Below, piece by piece: positions 1 to 12,780 of a DNA stretch of 64,000 bases. Origin of the DNA: Unio delphinus (taxonomy: Eukaryota > Mollusca > Bivalvia > Unionida > Unionidae); NCBI GenBank assembly GCA_029339505.1, contig JAQISU010000155.1, forward strand, positions 15,453,501 through 15,517,500, written 5' to 3'. Each line of letters begins with the position of its first letter. The first letter of the stretch is position 1. Both the position numbers and the translations under genes were made by a program. The notes beneath the pieces are model-generated. The model searched no databases. It was given only the letters and a program-made list of their open reading frames with translations, and was not told the origin of the DNA.

Positions 1-361
1 ATCTTTCTAGTTTGCAAAGGAGTGAAACATATGGATCGCTTTCCGTCTCGTTTAGTAAGATTATTCTGGAAGTCAAATGATGATTTCTAAAAGTATTCGT
101 CCCAACTATTTACGTTCAATATGGTATCTTATGTGACGAAATTAAAGCAATATAACTATTACATTTAAAAACATTAAGTACGGAAAACTCTGTTTCTCTT
201 TCTTTATACCCCCCCCCCCCCCCCAAGAACGAAATCACTAACTAAAATTTTGTACGGATTTATTGCTTTTTCTTCTTGCTTTGACTTATGTGATACATCG
301 TCGTAAATTCATTTTATCAAATAACAAAGGTTATCGACATTGGCTGGCTGATCAGGAAGGT

Positions 362-519
362 TTGATTCCAAAATTTATGAGTGTATGATATTAACTTGAA
401 CGAAGTCAGCGAAATCAAAATTTGTTGATAACGTGTAGTATCGAACAGTTCTTGAGTCACACTACAGAAGACTTACATGTTATGTACAATGGCACCTATT
501 GTACGTTTTACGCAGAAGA
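362..519 (+). repeat. 158-bp direct repeat, copy 1
   Basis: The block starting TTGATTCCAAAATTTATGAG recurs at 2595-2752 with only a few substitutions. The two copies are in the same orientation and enclose about 2.08 kb. Sequence on the outer and inner sides of the copies does not match, so the repeat boundaries are sharp. Confidence 0.85.
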
Positions 520-1820
520 AAACTTGCTTTGCCTCATGTATAGAGCCACATCATAAAACGGTTATTGCTTATGCAAGTAATCCAAAATGTTTTATAATGA
601 TATAACATTAAATAGGTCTCAAACTTCTTATTTGTATATCTCTACACGTTTCATCATTGATATATCAATCTTGTGACGATTTTACCCCAACCCCTTGTAT
701 GTAGGTATAAGTAACTATAACTTGTGATTCTGACTGGCCTTGTACGTGTATAAATTGTATGTCTGCCTGACCCAGCTGTGATGTTCAAATTGTTCTAAAA
801 GTTAGCTAATCCCCTTACGTAAGATGGTCTTTGTTAGCTCTCGAGGGGAGAGGAGACTGTGTCCATCGCGGACGGGTGACGTAACCACATCAAAGGACAG
901 GACAGCGTCAAATAAGAAGACTGTAACAATTGATAGACACACAGACAGACATTCGGATGATTGACAGTCGAACGACTGACTAGAGTCGATCGCCCTCCAC
1001 TCGAAATGCGATGTGGGTGGGATTTGATTCGAGAAATTTTAGATAATACCTAATGTTTAGTAGGAATTAGTCAGTTTGCTACAAGAAGTAACGGTGTTAA
1101 GAGACATGTAGAACTCCGTACGGCCAGACGATAATTGGCGGCAGACTCAGATTTTGGAAATCAAGGAAATCTGAAGATAGCTTCAAAGGTCAGTGTGATT
1201 TTGTTTGATTTCTGCTGGACACGTCTGCGGAATTGAAGGTTCTCGTATGTATATTCATTTTACTTGTATTGTAGTATGAATAGTTAATTATGATATTAAT
1301 ATTTTGCATCTTTCGTGATGTTCGTTAGTACCTTTGCTTGCAATTGATTATGATGTAAATTCGTTGCATCTTCTTCTTGATATTATTATATTACACTTTA
1401 TTTTGTGAGGTATATTAAGGTAGACTAGCACTTTGTTTACGTAATGATATTTTACCATTGAGTTAACGGATTTCCGTTATTGCAATTTGAATGTGAATAT
1501 TGTGGATTCGGTACGCTTGTGTAGGACATATGTATAAATATATAGATAGTCATATTACTAATAGTAGTAATATTATAATACAATGATATTTGAAATATTT
1601 GTATGTATATACTGATAGGGCTCAGTATGTAGATATTTGAATTCTTTGTGAGATTGTGTGTGGCGCCATTTTGTAAGCGGCGGAAGCGTATGGGAATTTC
1701 GATGTGTGCGCATGCGTGACCAAAAATGTCCCGCCTTAAACCGATGGTTCAATTCAGTGACTTAGTGTGAGGTAATATTCATCACCATATGCTAATGCAT
1801 TATACCTTTCAACAGGAAGC

Positions 1821-1950
1821 TTTCGGGTGACGTTGAGAGAATTTCGGGTGACGTTGAGAGAATTCCGGGGAAATTTCGGGTGACGTTGAGAAGAATCGGA
1901 AGGAAAAAATTCCGAGTGAATTTGAGAGATACCGAGTGAATTTCGGGTGA
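1821..1950 (+). repeat. minisatellite, TTTCGGGTGACGTTGAGAG units
   Basis: Short degenerate tandem units built on TTTCGGGTGACGTTGAGAG start near 1821, 1842 and 1873 and then decay. A second, different tandem array follows directly. Confidence 0.8.
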
Positions 1951-1967
1951 CCTCAAGAGATACCGTC

Positions 1968-2060
1968 GAAGAGGAAACGGAAGTAGAGATAGAAGAGAAA
2001 ACGGAAGTAGAGATAGAAGAGAAAACGGAAGTAGAGATAGAAGAGGAAACGGAAGTAGAG
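1968..2060 (+). repeat. 24-bp tandem repeat
   Basis: About four near-perfect copies of a purine-rich 24-bp unit, GAAGAGAAAACGGAAGTAGA followed by GATA. It is purine-biased on the plus strand. No long open frame runs through it. Confidence 0.9.
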
Positions 2061-2275
2061 GAATCGGAAGGAGAGAAATACGAAAGGAGACTTATTTAGA
2101 TGAGTAACACTCAAGAAGGGAAAATATTCCTCACACTGAAATCAAATGATGATCTAGGGACCATTGGGTCAAGAGTGACATTGACTGATTAATATCTTTA
2201 AAATTTGCATTTATTAAATTGTTGTTTAAATTTCATCTTTGTATTTCTTTTAATTTAACTGTCGGCATTGCTGAC

Positions 2276-2286
2276 TGGGGGCTCGT
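2276..2286 (+). other. possible tRNA-Pro-like primer binding site
   Basis: TGGGGGCTCGT equals the first 11 bases of the classical proline-tRNA primer binding site of LTR retroelements. It lies in the 2.1-kb segment between the 158-bp direct repeats. No LTR pair, gag or pol follows, so this is at best the remnant of a 5' end and may be chance. Confidence 0.2.
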
Positions 2287-2594
2287 AGCCATATATAATA
2301 TATTGTCCAGAAGTAAACATTCTGAAAGCGGACCAGGGGAACTTCCTCATAATTCTGTAAAATCTATAGGAAGAACCCCACCCCTGCTAAACGACACTTC
2401 ACAAATCTGATCTAAAAAAAAACTAGCTTGTACATTTCACTTATACCACAAATAATTTCTGAACAAAAGAGAAGATCTATACAATTTCATTTATTTTAAG
2501 ATTATACAAATATGAATGACTATTGACACTGGTAAATAAAACTCTCATCCAGATTGCTTCAAGTAATGTTTAAAAAAATAACAAATAGTATTTG

Positions 2595-2752
2595 TTGATT
2601 CCAAAATTTATGAGTGTATGATATAAACTTGAACGAAGTCAGCGAAATCAAAACTTTTTGATAATGTGTAGTATCGAACAGTTCTTGAGTCACACTACAG
2701 AAGTCTTACATGTTATGTACAATGACGCCTATTGTACGTTTTACACAGAAGA
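2595..2752 (+). repeat. 158-bp direct repeat, copy 2
   Basis: Second copy of the block at 362-519, same orientation. Unit length is preserved and most differences are single substitutions. Confidence 0.85.
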
Positions 2753-4566
2753 CACATGGTTGTTGGATCCATTATAATCAATGATGGGTTGTTCAAGCAT
2801 TCACTAGATCTAAACTATTTATCAATAAGAATTAAACAGCCATATTAGCATTGCTTTCGATGTTTTACAGCATAAGAAACTTTATTCAATCCTTTTAATA
2901 AATTATATCTTCTCTGGTGAGAAAGCGTTTAACGTTTCCTTGAGTAAATATTAGATGATAAAAATAGTGTACAAGATGTAAATGAGTGTCAAGAACATAA
3001 TGCAAAGGTACCAGTAATAGCTATTGCTGAATTTATTGCCTCTTACGTTACTGCTTTAAAATGGATTTGTATATATGTATTCAGTGTTTATAGCCTTGTT
3101 TCTCATTATGTTCATCATATAACTATCATTTATTGTACGAGGAGGATTAATGAAATTGAATTTTCTTTATCTAATCATAGTGTAACCGTTTTAGCTACGC
3201 CATACACAATAACTAATAACTAATTATAAGGCATAATTAATGTAAGTTCTTATAAATGTTATTCAGTATTAAACATCACTTTGTTGAAATCATTTGCAGT
3301 GCAAAATACATCAAGACGATCTTGCTTGTGATATTACTAAATTGGACACATTATGTACAAAATCGGTATGGGCCTTTTGGCATTTTATGGGAAAATTATT
3401 GCATTTAAATGAAAGGACTAAATGTTTAGTGATAATGACCTCTTGTGAACGGTTTGACTTTGGTACGTCAGTTACGCTTTGGCATATAATGTTATTCAAA
3501 CCCTTCTTAGCATATGTTCCAACTTTCACCGTTGAATGCATGATCGAGTTAAAAACGTGTTAGATTGGGCTCAATCAAGCTGTAAGAAACTATTTCATTA
3601 GACCTACATTTAACTGTGGACGTTTAAGGACATCCTAAACCATAGTTTCATAGATACAATTGAAGGAATGACAATGGAATATATTTTGCATCGTAATAGT
3701 TACCTGTAAAGATGCGCTAACTTCTATTAACGTAACACACCTTTACAATTGCATGTTCTTGGAGTGAATGCAACGATAAAACACGCTAGAGTTTAGGTGT
3801 AAGTAGGTGAAATTAAAGGTAAAGGATGTAACTGTGGGTCATGGCCGGTACAGAAGTCTTTATCGGGAAACCCATATTTGTATCAGACGTCTTGACATGA
3901 AGTATCTGAGGGATTTAAAAAAGGCGTTAATTTCTAACTTATATTTCATGGATCTCCTTCATCGAGGGTATTCCGATTTTATTGTTAATCTGGTTGAATC
4001 AAGGAAAGGTAGCACAATTAACATGATACATTTGTAATGTCTAGATTTAAGATAGGTAAAACAGCCAGAATTACAAAATGTTTAATATTCTTTTCAAGTG
4101 ATTTGCCTTTAGAAGTTTATCCAGGCTGATATGTTTCTTACAAATTAAATGACTTGAAGAGAGATGATACACAAGGCCAGTTTTACGTGAAAAAGGTATC
4201 TTAGTCTGATAAGCGGTATGGTCAATACAAAGCTAAGAAAATATTAAAATACAAATGAATGAATCGCATTCGGACGGCATTGAGACGAAATAAAGGATAT
4301 TTATACCATTATCATAAGTGCTGTATCGGCTTCCAGCGTCAGAACCTTGCACGCTCCAAAATAAGCACAACACATAAATAGCAGTGATAAGATGAATTAC
4401 AATTTTGATTTTCCCAAAAAAGAGATCAAGGATATATAATATTGCAAATGAAAAAAATGATGCACATGATACGTGAACCTTACTTGATCACAAATTGAGG
4501 TTAGAAGTGCATGCAGATGCTCACTTATAAATGGTAAAATAGTACTCTATAAAATATAATAGGTGA
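2753..4566. other. host non-coding DNA, no gene seen
   Basis: AT-rich sequence. Short open frames at 3294-3563 and 3807-4037 start without context, show no family motif and have no convincing splice sites, so they are not called as genes. Confidence 0.5.
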
Positions 4567-4672
4567 CATGACGACTATAATCCACAGATCGCCGCGAAGA
4601 CTATAATCCACGCAATGGCATGACGACTATAATGCACACAACGCCATGACGACTATAATTTACACAACGCCA
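4567..4672 (+). repeat. about 26-bp tandem repeat, four units
   Basis: Four degenerate copies of CATGACGACTATAATCCAC, each followed by a few variable bases ending in ACGC or similar, begin near 4567, 4594, 4619 and 4645. Confidence 0.85.
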
Positions 4673-7327
4673 TAGCAAGGTGATAAATGACACCAGAACA
4701 AATGGCGACGTCCAGACATGTGAACCTGACTCCATCTTCATAGCAAAAGGATGAACATAAAATATATAAAAGACTAAGCTCAAATAAAATAGTTTTAACT
4801 GTGAAGAATGTCTACATCTTATAGATGTATATACAAAGCTTTCGAAGAATTGTAAAATCCCCGTGCTGGTTATCGAGATCGACGATATCATCATCACAAC
4901 CAGCGTCCTTTTATAATATATGTTAGTTTTCGGAAACACGTACCGTTCTTGTAATGATAATATTTAAAGTTAAGGTCGATGATAGGCTTCATCTTCTTTT
5001 ACTACTACATGGACTAATCTCTAGAATAGTACTTCAATTCCGATAAATGTTACGTCAAAATTTGTATATGCTTCTCTATGCTAAGAGCTCGCTATAGAAA
5101 TTCACGAAGCTTTTTGGGTACGCAGCCTGGAATATGATTATCAAGAAAAGTGAATCGCGTTAATCACACCAAACCTTTGACAACTCCACTGTAAACAGGA
5201 CCAATACATTTGTCCGGACTGGTTTTGATGTCCATTCCACACGCGTTTATTTTAATTTAATTTCCCGATTGTGCTATATAAGATGTTTTAACTTTTGCGT
5301 CGTCATGCGATTCCATGTGCTCAGGCGCAAAAAACAGCCTACGCTATCGCGAGCGATAACTACAAATTTTGTCATGTTGCTATAAAGATAGTGTGGATTA
5401 AATCATCATATGCGGGTAAAATATTAAATGAGGTCATCCACCGTAAAAACTGAAAACTAATAAGACCCAGGTTAGTGGGTTCTATCGATGTGATGTTTAA
5501 CCTAAAAACACTGTACTGAAGCGACGTCGCTGATAACAATAACGCATGCTTCATTGATCTGAGTATAAGCATACTAGTGTATAGTGTTGTCCACGTAGAT
5601 TCCGAAACCTCTCTCTCTCGTAGCAATAGTCTAGCTAGTGATCCTGCTAATGTTAGAAAAAACGCGTCGTATAATAATTTTCCAAATACTGATCTCTGTT
5701 TTACACTGAATTTGTATACAATACCCTCACACGAACCACACCCCACCCGTACCCCGATGTACTGAGTCATTTGCTATAACAGGTAAAGACATTATATACG
5801 GTAAGTTATACAAATTACATTCTCGACATAACATTACAAAGCAATAAACATGTTCAAAAGTGAACCTACCTGTGTCCAATAAAATTCGTATGGTACTAAA
5901 CGATTCCTTATAAAATGCAACTTAATTGTTAATATAAATCTCTTGTTAAGGCACAATGAAGAATATAAAATATTTGCCTAATACAACGCAAGCCGGAGTT
6001 ACATATAAAATATACAATAATAAACGTCGTAGTATAATAGTTATAACATTATATACATAAGAAATTAATACATAAGGTTCCGTAATGTAGAGACTTCGTC
6101 CCGAGACATTTATACACATCAATGTAGCCGTACATCGTCTGTGCGCCTGATGAAAATATCGGTTTTTTCCATCGAAAGCACTTGACACTTGTGGTATAGG
6201 GTGAACCGAATCCACTGTTTTGAAATAGTTGTGCAATATACATAAATCATCCTCGAGTATAGTTGTATACAGTGAATGAAACCAGACTACATGTATTTTA
6301 AAAATAAAGGGATTTATACAATTCTGTGACATTGTTCCATGATTATTAAGCCAGAATCAATCATTGAAAAGATACTTGTATTTTTAATTAACCTTGAAAT
6401 ACCATCTCTGTTTTACCTTGGGGCGATCGATTATGATTTTCTCTTTTTTCAGTTTCGTGCTGGTTGATTTGAACACGCCAGATGTTCCATCTTCATCTAA
6501 TTTGCATAGTGAATGTCATGCACATATCTTGTACCTTTTCAAAATGCAACATGAATTACTATGGATTTGAAAAATGACCTTAATTCATAATTTCAATTGG
6601 ATATTTCTATATATGAGTTAACAGATGTACCAAACTATATACATATATCAACAGCACTAATCAACAGTCGATGTGAAAAATATAAAATATGGATTCTGGC
6701 ACGAATCCTTCCTTCTGTCCATATGTGTGTGTATCTTGTCGCCAATCTTTCTTGTTCTAAATATGTACAGTATTCTTTAGAGTGGTTATAATTTCTTGGT
6801 ATGCCGGTAAATACACCTGAAATACACTTAAACGAGAGCCAAACCTCTAAGCTCTAAGTAAGATACAAAAACGGAACAGTCTTGAGAACTATAAACGTTT
6901 CGTCGCAAGTCTTTTAGAGATTTAAACTTTCCCGTTCTTACTTTGCTTTTGAAAGTCGCTATCGATTGGCTGAGAGAAGAGTAAATAATTCACAGCATGC
7001 ACTGATTTAGCCATAAGAGTTATAGGACATACATTTGATTTAGACCTGTTCAGGCTAGACTCGTTGTAGGAGTACATATGACATAACGTTTGTTACACAC
7101 ATAGGCAAGAGTAAAAGACGCGTTGTAACAGTTAATGTGACAGATGTTTGATATAAATATTAAAAGGCAAAAGTCAAGGCCGCATTATAAGCATATACAT
7201 GACCTAGCTTTAATACTCACATCATTAGTCAAGAATAAACTACCCGTAATAAGTATAGATATTATGTATGTTTGATACACACATCATCAGTATTTTATTC
7301 ATAGAGCTGCCTTACAAACGACACACG
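4673..7327. other. host non-coding DNA, no gene seen
   Basis: AT-rich. Open frames up to 132 codons on the minus strand near 5372-5770 and 5946-6332 look random: no motif, no repeat copy and no splice structure that I can support. Confidence 0.5.
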
Positions 7328-7561
7328 GAGGCCCCGAGTGGCCGAGTAGTCTAAAGCGCTTTCCGTTACGGATCATTGTCGTCTCAGCTCTGTCTGCGTT
7401 GGTTCGAGTCTAAGATGCGGCTAATATAGTTATGTGAGAAAGCTTGGCAGTAGCTTCTCGTGTCGTGGTCGGTGGTTCTTTCCGGGGGTTTACCTGGGTT
7501 CTTCCTCCACCAATAATACTAGCCATGTATAGCCTATCGTGTGCTTAAAAATGGCATTATA
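7328..7561 (+). repeat. tRNA-derived SINE, forward copy
   Basis: Starts with a tRNA-like head containing GAGTGGCCGAGTAGTC (box A-like) and GGTTCGAGTCT (box B, near 7400-7411). A body follows that includes GGTGGTTCTTTCCGGGGGTT and a tail resembling AAAATGGC-ATTA. The same body recurs in reverse at 10,022-10,251 and forward at 38,400-39,110, where the tail ends in GGCGTTAAACCCTA plus (CAA)n. The tRNA head and polymerase III boxes define it as a SINE. It is not a functional tRNA because the anticodon arm and 3' half do not fold normally. Confidence 0.8.
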
Positions 7562-7830
7562 CCTTTTTTCGTCTTTTCATCAGTCTCTTGACCTAGTGTG
7601 GTCGTTGAGGCAATGTGCTGCTGAACATCTGATAAGTTCCCTCCACTTGTCTCGATCATGTGCTAATGCCTGTGTCTCTGCAAACTTGTCTTGGTCCATT
7701 ATGTGATGCTGTCACTCCACTTTTGTCTCTGTCTACCTCTCTTTCTACTACCTTGGATACTACCCTGCAGTACTGTTGCAGATAGACTGTTGGCTCAAAC
7801 AGTCGTTAAACCCTAAAAATAAACAAAACA
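7562..7830 (+). repeat. probable older repeat fragment next to the SINE
   Basis: This stretch ends with GTCGTTAAACCCTAAAAATA, which resembles the 3' tail of the adjacent SINE family. The SINE may therefore really extend to about 7830, with the intervening 240 bp inserted or family-specific. I see no reading frame. Confidence 0.4.
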
Positions 7831-9486
7831 AGCGACACACCTCACACTATTAAGTCTGTATATAATTTCTACTTTATATTCCAATGAACCCTAACGATGA
7901 TACCCTTTTGTCACACACACCGAATGATTTTTAATAACTGTCATTGAGACCTACCCGTTCAGCGTCCTGAATCTTACTCAACGCTCATCTGTGTATGCCC
8001 ATGAGTTTGCTGATGAGTGATCATCGGATAATAATAAACATTTGCTTGTTGGAATATTATTACCTATCTAAGTGAGGCACAAATTCCATTGTCAAGGAAT
8101 TATTTTGTCATTTTTCGACATATTTGAACCATTTCATATTCACATAGAAAACATCGCTCAACATATATGCTGACATTTTGAAAAACGTGTCCTGACAGTT
8201 CGAATTTGTAAAATTCAAAAGCAAATTTCCACGAAACTGTGGTTGAAAACTTTAGTGTCAGTATTTTACAATACTTCAATACTACAGAAACTGTAAAAAT
8301 TATGTAGTCTCTTTGATGGAATTTACGTACTTAACGTACGAACCAATCTTAAATAGCGACAGCTGATTTGGACACAGTCCACATACTAATTTGAGAATTT
8401 CTATCTCCTGTTCATTTAATTATGTATTAAAACACTAAGTTTATAGAAATTTATATGTATAACGAGAGGATTATAAGGCCCTTTAAAGAAATATTACATT
8501 CAGAGGTTAATCTACTTCAGTCCTGGAGTAAGAAGTAAATCTAATCAAACAGACACATTTAAAATCATCGAAACGTGCATGTGAAATGTATGAATTCGGA
8601 ATAACAGGAAAAAGGAAGGTGCTTTTCATGGTCTTGAAATGAAATGCGTAGCTACCAAAATTTCAATTGAGAAGTACAAAACAGCGAAAACTATTCGAAC
8701 CTGCATTATAGAGGTTTCTAGATGGATTGCAGAGCACACCAACAAAAACATGAATTTAGTGTCAAATTTATATCATCAACATTTTGTTTTAAATTGAATG
8801 CATGATATTTACACTCATAATCTGAATTGTTCCTCCCGTCTTCTCTCTTTTACGACTGTATTTTCGTCACTTAATACAAATGCTGCTACCTTCACTGCGT
8901 CAAAAAGATCCCTGAAATCCGAAATGAAATTTGAAAATGAAAAATACTTTGTGACGAGTGAATCCTGGAGGTGCATTGTAGATTAAATAATGCTTTTCAA
9001 AGTCAGGTTTGCTCACATTTGTTAGATATGTGGAAGCAGAACTTATCGTTGCAATCTTAATACCATCTATACTCGCATATAATTCAAGCCAGAGTCCAAA
9101 CAACATTGATTACCATCTACAAGCGCATATTGGAACTTTAAATCAGGGTCACTGTGCTGTTTTTTCTTCTGATTTAGATGTTACTTAGACTGAGATCCGC
9201 CAGCCTATTATGTAATGGTATATCCTGATCTATATATTTAGCAGTTTAACCGACTTATACCCTGGTATAAACGGTACAATAGTTTAAACGGCGAAGACTT
9301 TCTTGCGTGTCTTATATATAAAAATATTACTTAATGTATGTGCCAGTAAGTAATGTATGTGCTTATCATATTTCTTCAACTTCTCATTCTTTTCTTAGAT
9401 CTCTTTGAGAATGTCCTTCTTAGTTAATCATCAACATAATCATGATCATTATTATTATTATTATTTTTAATTTGTTATTAATGCTG

Positions 9487-9487
<1 letters not shown>
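7831..9487. other. host non-coding DNA, no gene seen
   Basis: AT-rich, without open frames above about 70 codons and without recognisable repeats. Confidence 0.5.
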
Positions 9488-9569
<82 letters not shown>

Positions 9570-9594
9570 TTAAAATTAGAATTAGAATTAGAAT
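9488..9594 (+). repeat. (AT)n microsatellite followed by (AGAATT)n
   Basis: About 77 bp of pure AT dinucleotide, then four to five units of a hexamer TAGAAT/AATTAG type. Confidence 0.98.
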
Positions 9595-10021
9595 TGCACG
9601 TACGATCATTCCAAGATTGGTGCATAATTGTGGAACATGAGTTGCATCTGTTGTGCAACTTCATTCATGACACAAAACAGAGACAAATACCCAGAAGGAA
9701 GTTTTGGTCGTGATGACCACAGCGATGACCAAGTGCAAGGTGACCCGCACATATAATGTACGTACAACTTTCCGCTGAATGTTTTGAAATGTATTCACAT
9801 TGAATTGCGGATTTGATCAGCTTACGATTCCCCATCCTCTTTTTCATGTATGCAATGACGATTGATGGCTTCCATCGTTGTACAAAGCGTGTATGATCAA
9901 AATTATCGCAAGTCACAAAGCGTAATCTGCTGTGCACGTTCAAATAGTTGAAAGCGATTGACCTGCTAAACTTGGGAACATCAAAGTGACGCCATAATGA
10001 TCCTGATGATGTCTTATCTGG

Positions 10022-10251
10022 GTTTTTTTTATGGGTTAACGCCATTTTCAGAACAATATAGGCTATAATTGGTGGAGGAATAACCCGGGATAATGCCCAG
10101 AAAGAACCACCGATCCACGAGAAGCTACTGGCAAGCTTTCTCACATAGCTACATTAGCTGAATCTTAGACTCGAACCCACGCAGACTGAGGTGAGATGGC
10201 AGTGATCCGTAACGGACCACGCTTTAGACCACTCGGGCACTCGGGGCCCCG
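10022..10251 (-). repeat. tRNA-derived SINE, reverse copy
   Basis: Reverse complement of the SINE at 7328-7561. On the minus strand it begins GGGGCCCCGAGTGCCCGAG, carries the box-B-like GGTTCGAGTCT and ends GGCGTTAACCCATAAAAAAA. The short A-rich tail supports retrotransposition. Confidence 0.8.
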
Positions 10252-11102
10252 GTGTCTTGTCTTATGTCATGGTAGTTGTAGTGTATTATACAGTTCTGAA
10301 CCACTTTCTCGTTCTCAGTACATGCCATATATGGTTCTATGTTATGAATAACAGAAGGCATTTATGCAAACATCATGAACAAAACATTTATTGATACAGT
10401 TCAAACATACTACTGTGGTAACTATACAGTCTTTACACTTGCTATTTTACTTGTACATGTGTTTATTGTTTATTGTGTTTTGGCACATCCGATTCCAGTG
10501 TTTTCCATATCATCATTATTATTTGTACAAAACTCTAACTTACGATAGATGTCGTTTTCAGGCCTGCTTTTCGTAAAGTATCAATATGTCATTAAAGTAA
10601 TGAAAAAAGATTCGAACAAACTATCAGTGTTGCCTTTAAAAATTTATATTTAAGTCCAACTTAGTCTATCCTTTAATAAAAAGCATGCCTAATTTCTTTA
10701 AATCTAACAGTACCTTAATAATCCCAAGTGTGAAATCGTCAATGGCTTGGGCATTTTAAACTTGAAACCGGATATTACATTGAGAATGGAAGGTTTCGGG
10801 GGGAGGAGAGAGTGCAAATGCTATTCCAATATATTGTCTTTTACAGGTTGGGCCCATCTGCAAACAACAAAGACCCTGATTTGTCATCGGATAATGCGTT
10901 GACAGATCATGGTCTATGTTGTATGCTCTACCGGTTAGTCCGAACAAACTGCAGCTGGATTTATGCGGTTTGCAGTTGGACTAACATTTTGTTAACTGGA
11001 TAAACTGCTATGAATTAAAGGTATAACATTAACCATAATCATATTTATCTGTTTAAATATTAGAGCTTGAATTGTTTCTTTAGGTAGGCAAGCTGACACG
11101 AT

Positions 11103-11106
<4 letters not shown>
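10252..11106. other. host non-coding DNA, no gene seen
   Basis: No recognisable gene. The 10,750-10,990 part has overlapping short frames on both strands that look like chance. Confidence 0.5.

Positions 11107-11160
<54 letters not shown>
11107..11160 (+). repeat. (AG)n microsatellite
   Basis: About 54 bp of AG dinucleotide, just outside the left end of the hAT element. Confidence 0.98.
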
Positions 11161-11166
<6 letters not shown>

Positions 11167-11533
11167 ATTTTATTTTTAGGGTCATTCAGGGCCGGACCTG
11201 CTATAGGGGCCCAGGGGGCCCGGTCCCCCCCCCCCCCTTTAAAAAAAAGGTGTGTCTGTGTAGGAAGAAAGAACGAAAGACAGTCAAAAACAAACAAACA
11301 AACAAAATCAACAAACGAACAAACGAAGAATAATATTAGAAGCTAGTGTTTAATTTTATGCGTATCCTATTTTGCGGTCTCTGTAGTCGACTAGCTTATA
11401 GTAATAGTACGAATACTATGTTAGGCCTACCGAGATTTCGTTTGCAAAGCGGTCGAAAGACGCTGGCTGACCCGCTGTGACGTAATCTCACTTCTAACTT
11501 TGGAAGCTTTTTTTGCGCCGAAATTTTGACAAC

Positions 11534-11608
11534 ATGCCAAAAAGGAAAGCGCTAAAACCTGTGGACGCGCAGGTACAAAACGTCTCCAATCGTTCTGGCA
11601 AAAGTCAG
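11534..11608 (+). CDS. hAT transposase, candidate exon 1
   Basis: An ATG opens 25 codons of a basic N-terminus (starts MPKRKALKP) and runs straight into a GTAAAT splice donor at 11,609. A short basic first exon is common in hAT transposases, where it acts as a nuclear-localisation-like start. Identification rests on position, the donor and the downstream exons rather than on homology of this short peptide. Confidence 0.4.
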
Positions 11609-11899
11609 GTAAATAAATAATGACTACTTTTGTTTTGTATACAGAATGAGCTCAGCATATATTGACAATGAGAAAGTACACTGACTAGATCCAATACTGG
11701 ATCAATGATATCACATAGCCTAAATGACAAGTGAAAACGACATGAAACTTGAAGAAATGAAAGAAAAGAAAATACATTTTGAACAAGATTATCTCAAACA
11801 CGAGCGCCCACGCACAACTGATTCTGTTTATCTTCATCGCTATACTTTGACTGTGCATAAGCTGTCTGTGGTTAAAATCGCATGTTTTGTTCATTACAG

Positions 11900-12016
11900 G
11901 TGGCAATCGGACTTGCACCAATCTGAATGTGTCACCCACCTCTGCTACACCAGAGCCTGAGGGTACTACATCCCAGGAAGAGGAACGTTTTACAACCACT
12001 ACTTTGCATTCCGTAG
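11900..12016 (+). CDS. hAT transposase, candidate exon 2 (low complexity)
   Basis: Lies between a TTCATTACAG acceptor and a GTAAGT donor. One frame encodes a Thr/Ser/Pro/Glu-rich linker (for example SPTSATPEPEGTTSQEEE), typical of the disordered segment before the TTF zinc finger. The frame does not join exon 1 cleanly, so either an indel has occurred or exon 1 is misplaced. Confidence 0.35.
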
Positions 12017-12293
12017 GTAAGTTGTATCATGATCTTGTCTCTCCTCTGTATTTTGTCCCTTTACTCTGAACAATTCGAACAATCTATTCTATTTGCTAAT
12101 ACGTCTTCTGCTTCTTCCCCTCCTACTGACCACCCCCACCAGCACCCTACTTTTTCTCGCCACCCCCTCCCTTCGTTATTATATTCACCGAATTATCAGT
12201 AGAATTATCGTTAGCTTTAGTTTGTTTTTTCTGTTCAAAAGCTTAGCATGATCTATTTATGTTCTCAGTACACTGTCACTACAGTGTCATACA

Positions 12294-12301
12294 CACACAC
12301 A

Positions 12302-12350
<49 letters not shown>
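12294..12350 (+). repeat. (CA)n microsatellite in a hAT intron
   Basis: Uninterrupted CA dinucleotides between candidate exons 2 and 3. Confidence 0.97.
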
Positions 12351-12352
<2 letters not shown>

Positions 12353-12377
12353 CAGTCCCTGAATTTCCTTTGTACAG

Positions 12378-12525
12378 GCGACAGTCCTACCTGCCAGAAG
12401 TGTGCCCAGGCCCTGCACGCCAGACACTCCTCAACCCTCCACGTCTGACTTCTCTCAGCCGTCTACTTCAGCTGCTCCCCAGAAAACTTCCACTGCTACT
12501 AGACAAACTACAACGGAGTCTAAAT
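12378..12525 (+). CDS. hAT transposase, candidate exon 3 (low complexity)
   Basis: Preceded by TTTGTACAG and followed by GTAAGC. The frame ending in TESK encodes a Ser/Thr/Pro/Gln-rich linker (contains PSTSDFSQPSTSAAP), and its leftover base joins exon 4 in frame (next residues YSSLHGIRP). It does not join exon 2 in frame, a sign of at least one indel. Confidence 0.45.
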
Positions 12526-12621
12526 GTAAGCAGTTGTTATCTCCATTCATTGAGTTATTCAAGAATTAGTTTTTGATATATTTCAAACTTTTGTTCAAAA
12601 TATTAAAGGCAGCAACAACAA

Positions 12622-12671
12622 CAACGAAGAAGAAGAAGAAGAAGAAGAAGAAGAAGAAGAAGAAGAAGAAA
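12622..12671 (+). repeat. (GAA)n microsatellite in a hAT intron
   Basis: About 16 GAA/AAG units between candidate exons 3 and 4, next to short CAA units. Confidence 0.97.
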
Positions 12672-12780
12672 CAGACTGAAGAATGCATAGGTTAATTTGT
12701 AGATTATTAATAAGCCAAGTCTAGTTCTGACTCTAGCATTATTACTAATTGTTTTTGTTTTTTGCATGTTAATTTTTCAG

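Noticed and set aside
7328..7411. Functional tRNA gene
   Set aside because: Box A and box B are present, but the rest does not fold as a tRNA, and the sequence continues into a body shared by other copies, so it is a SINE head.
9467..9664. Open frame of Tyr-Ile repeats
   Set aside because: It is a translated AT microsatellite. The same applies to the Tyr-Ile and Leu-Ser repeat frames at 29,881, 33,577-34,069, 44,335-44,677, 49,493 and 54,656.
11101..11346. Arg-Glu repeat open frame
   Set aside because: It is a translated (AG)n tract running into the hAT terminus and its C-run.
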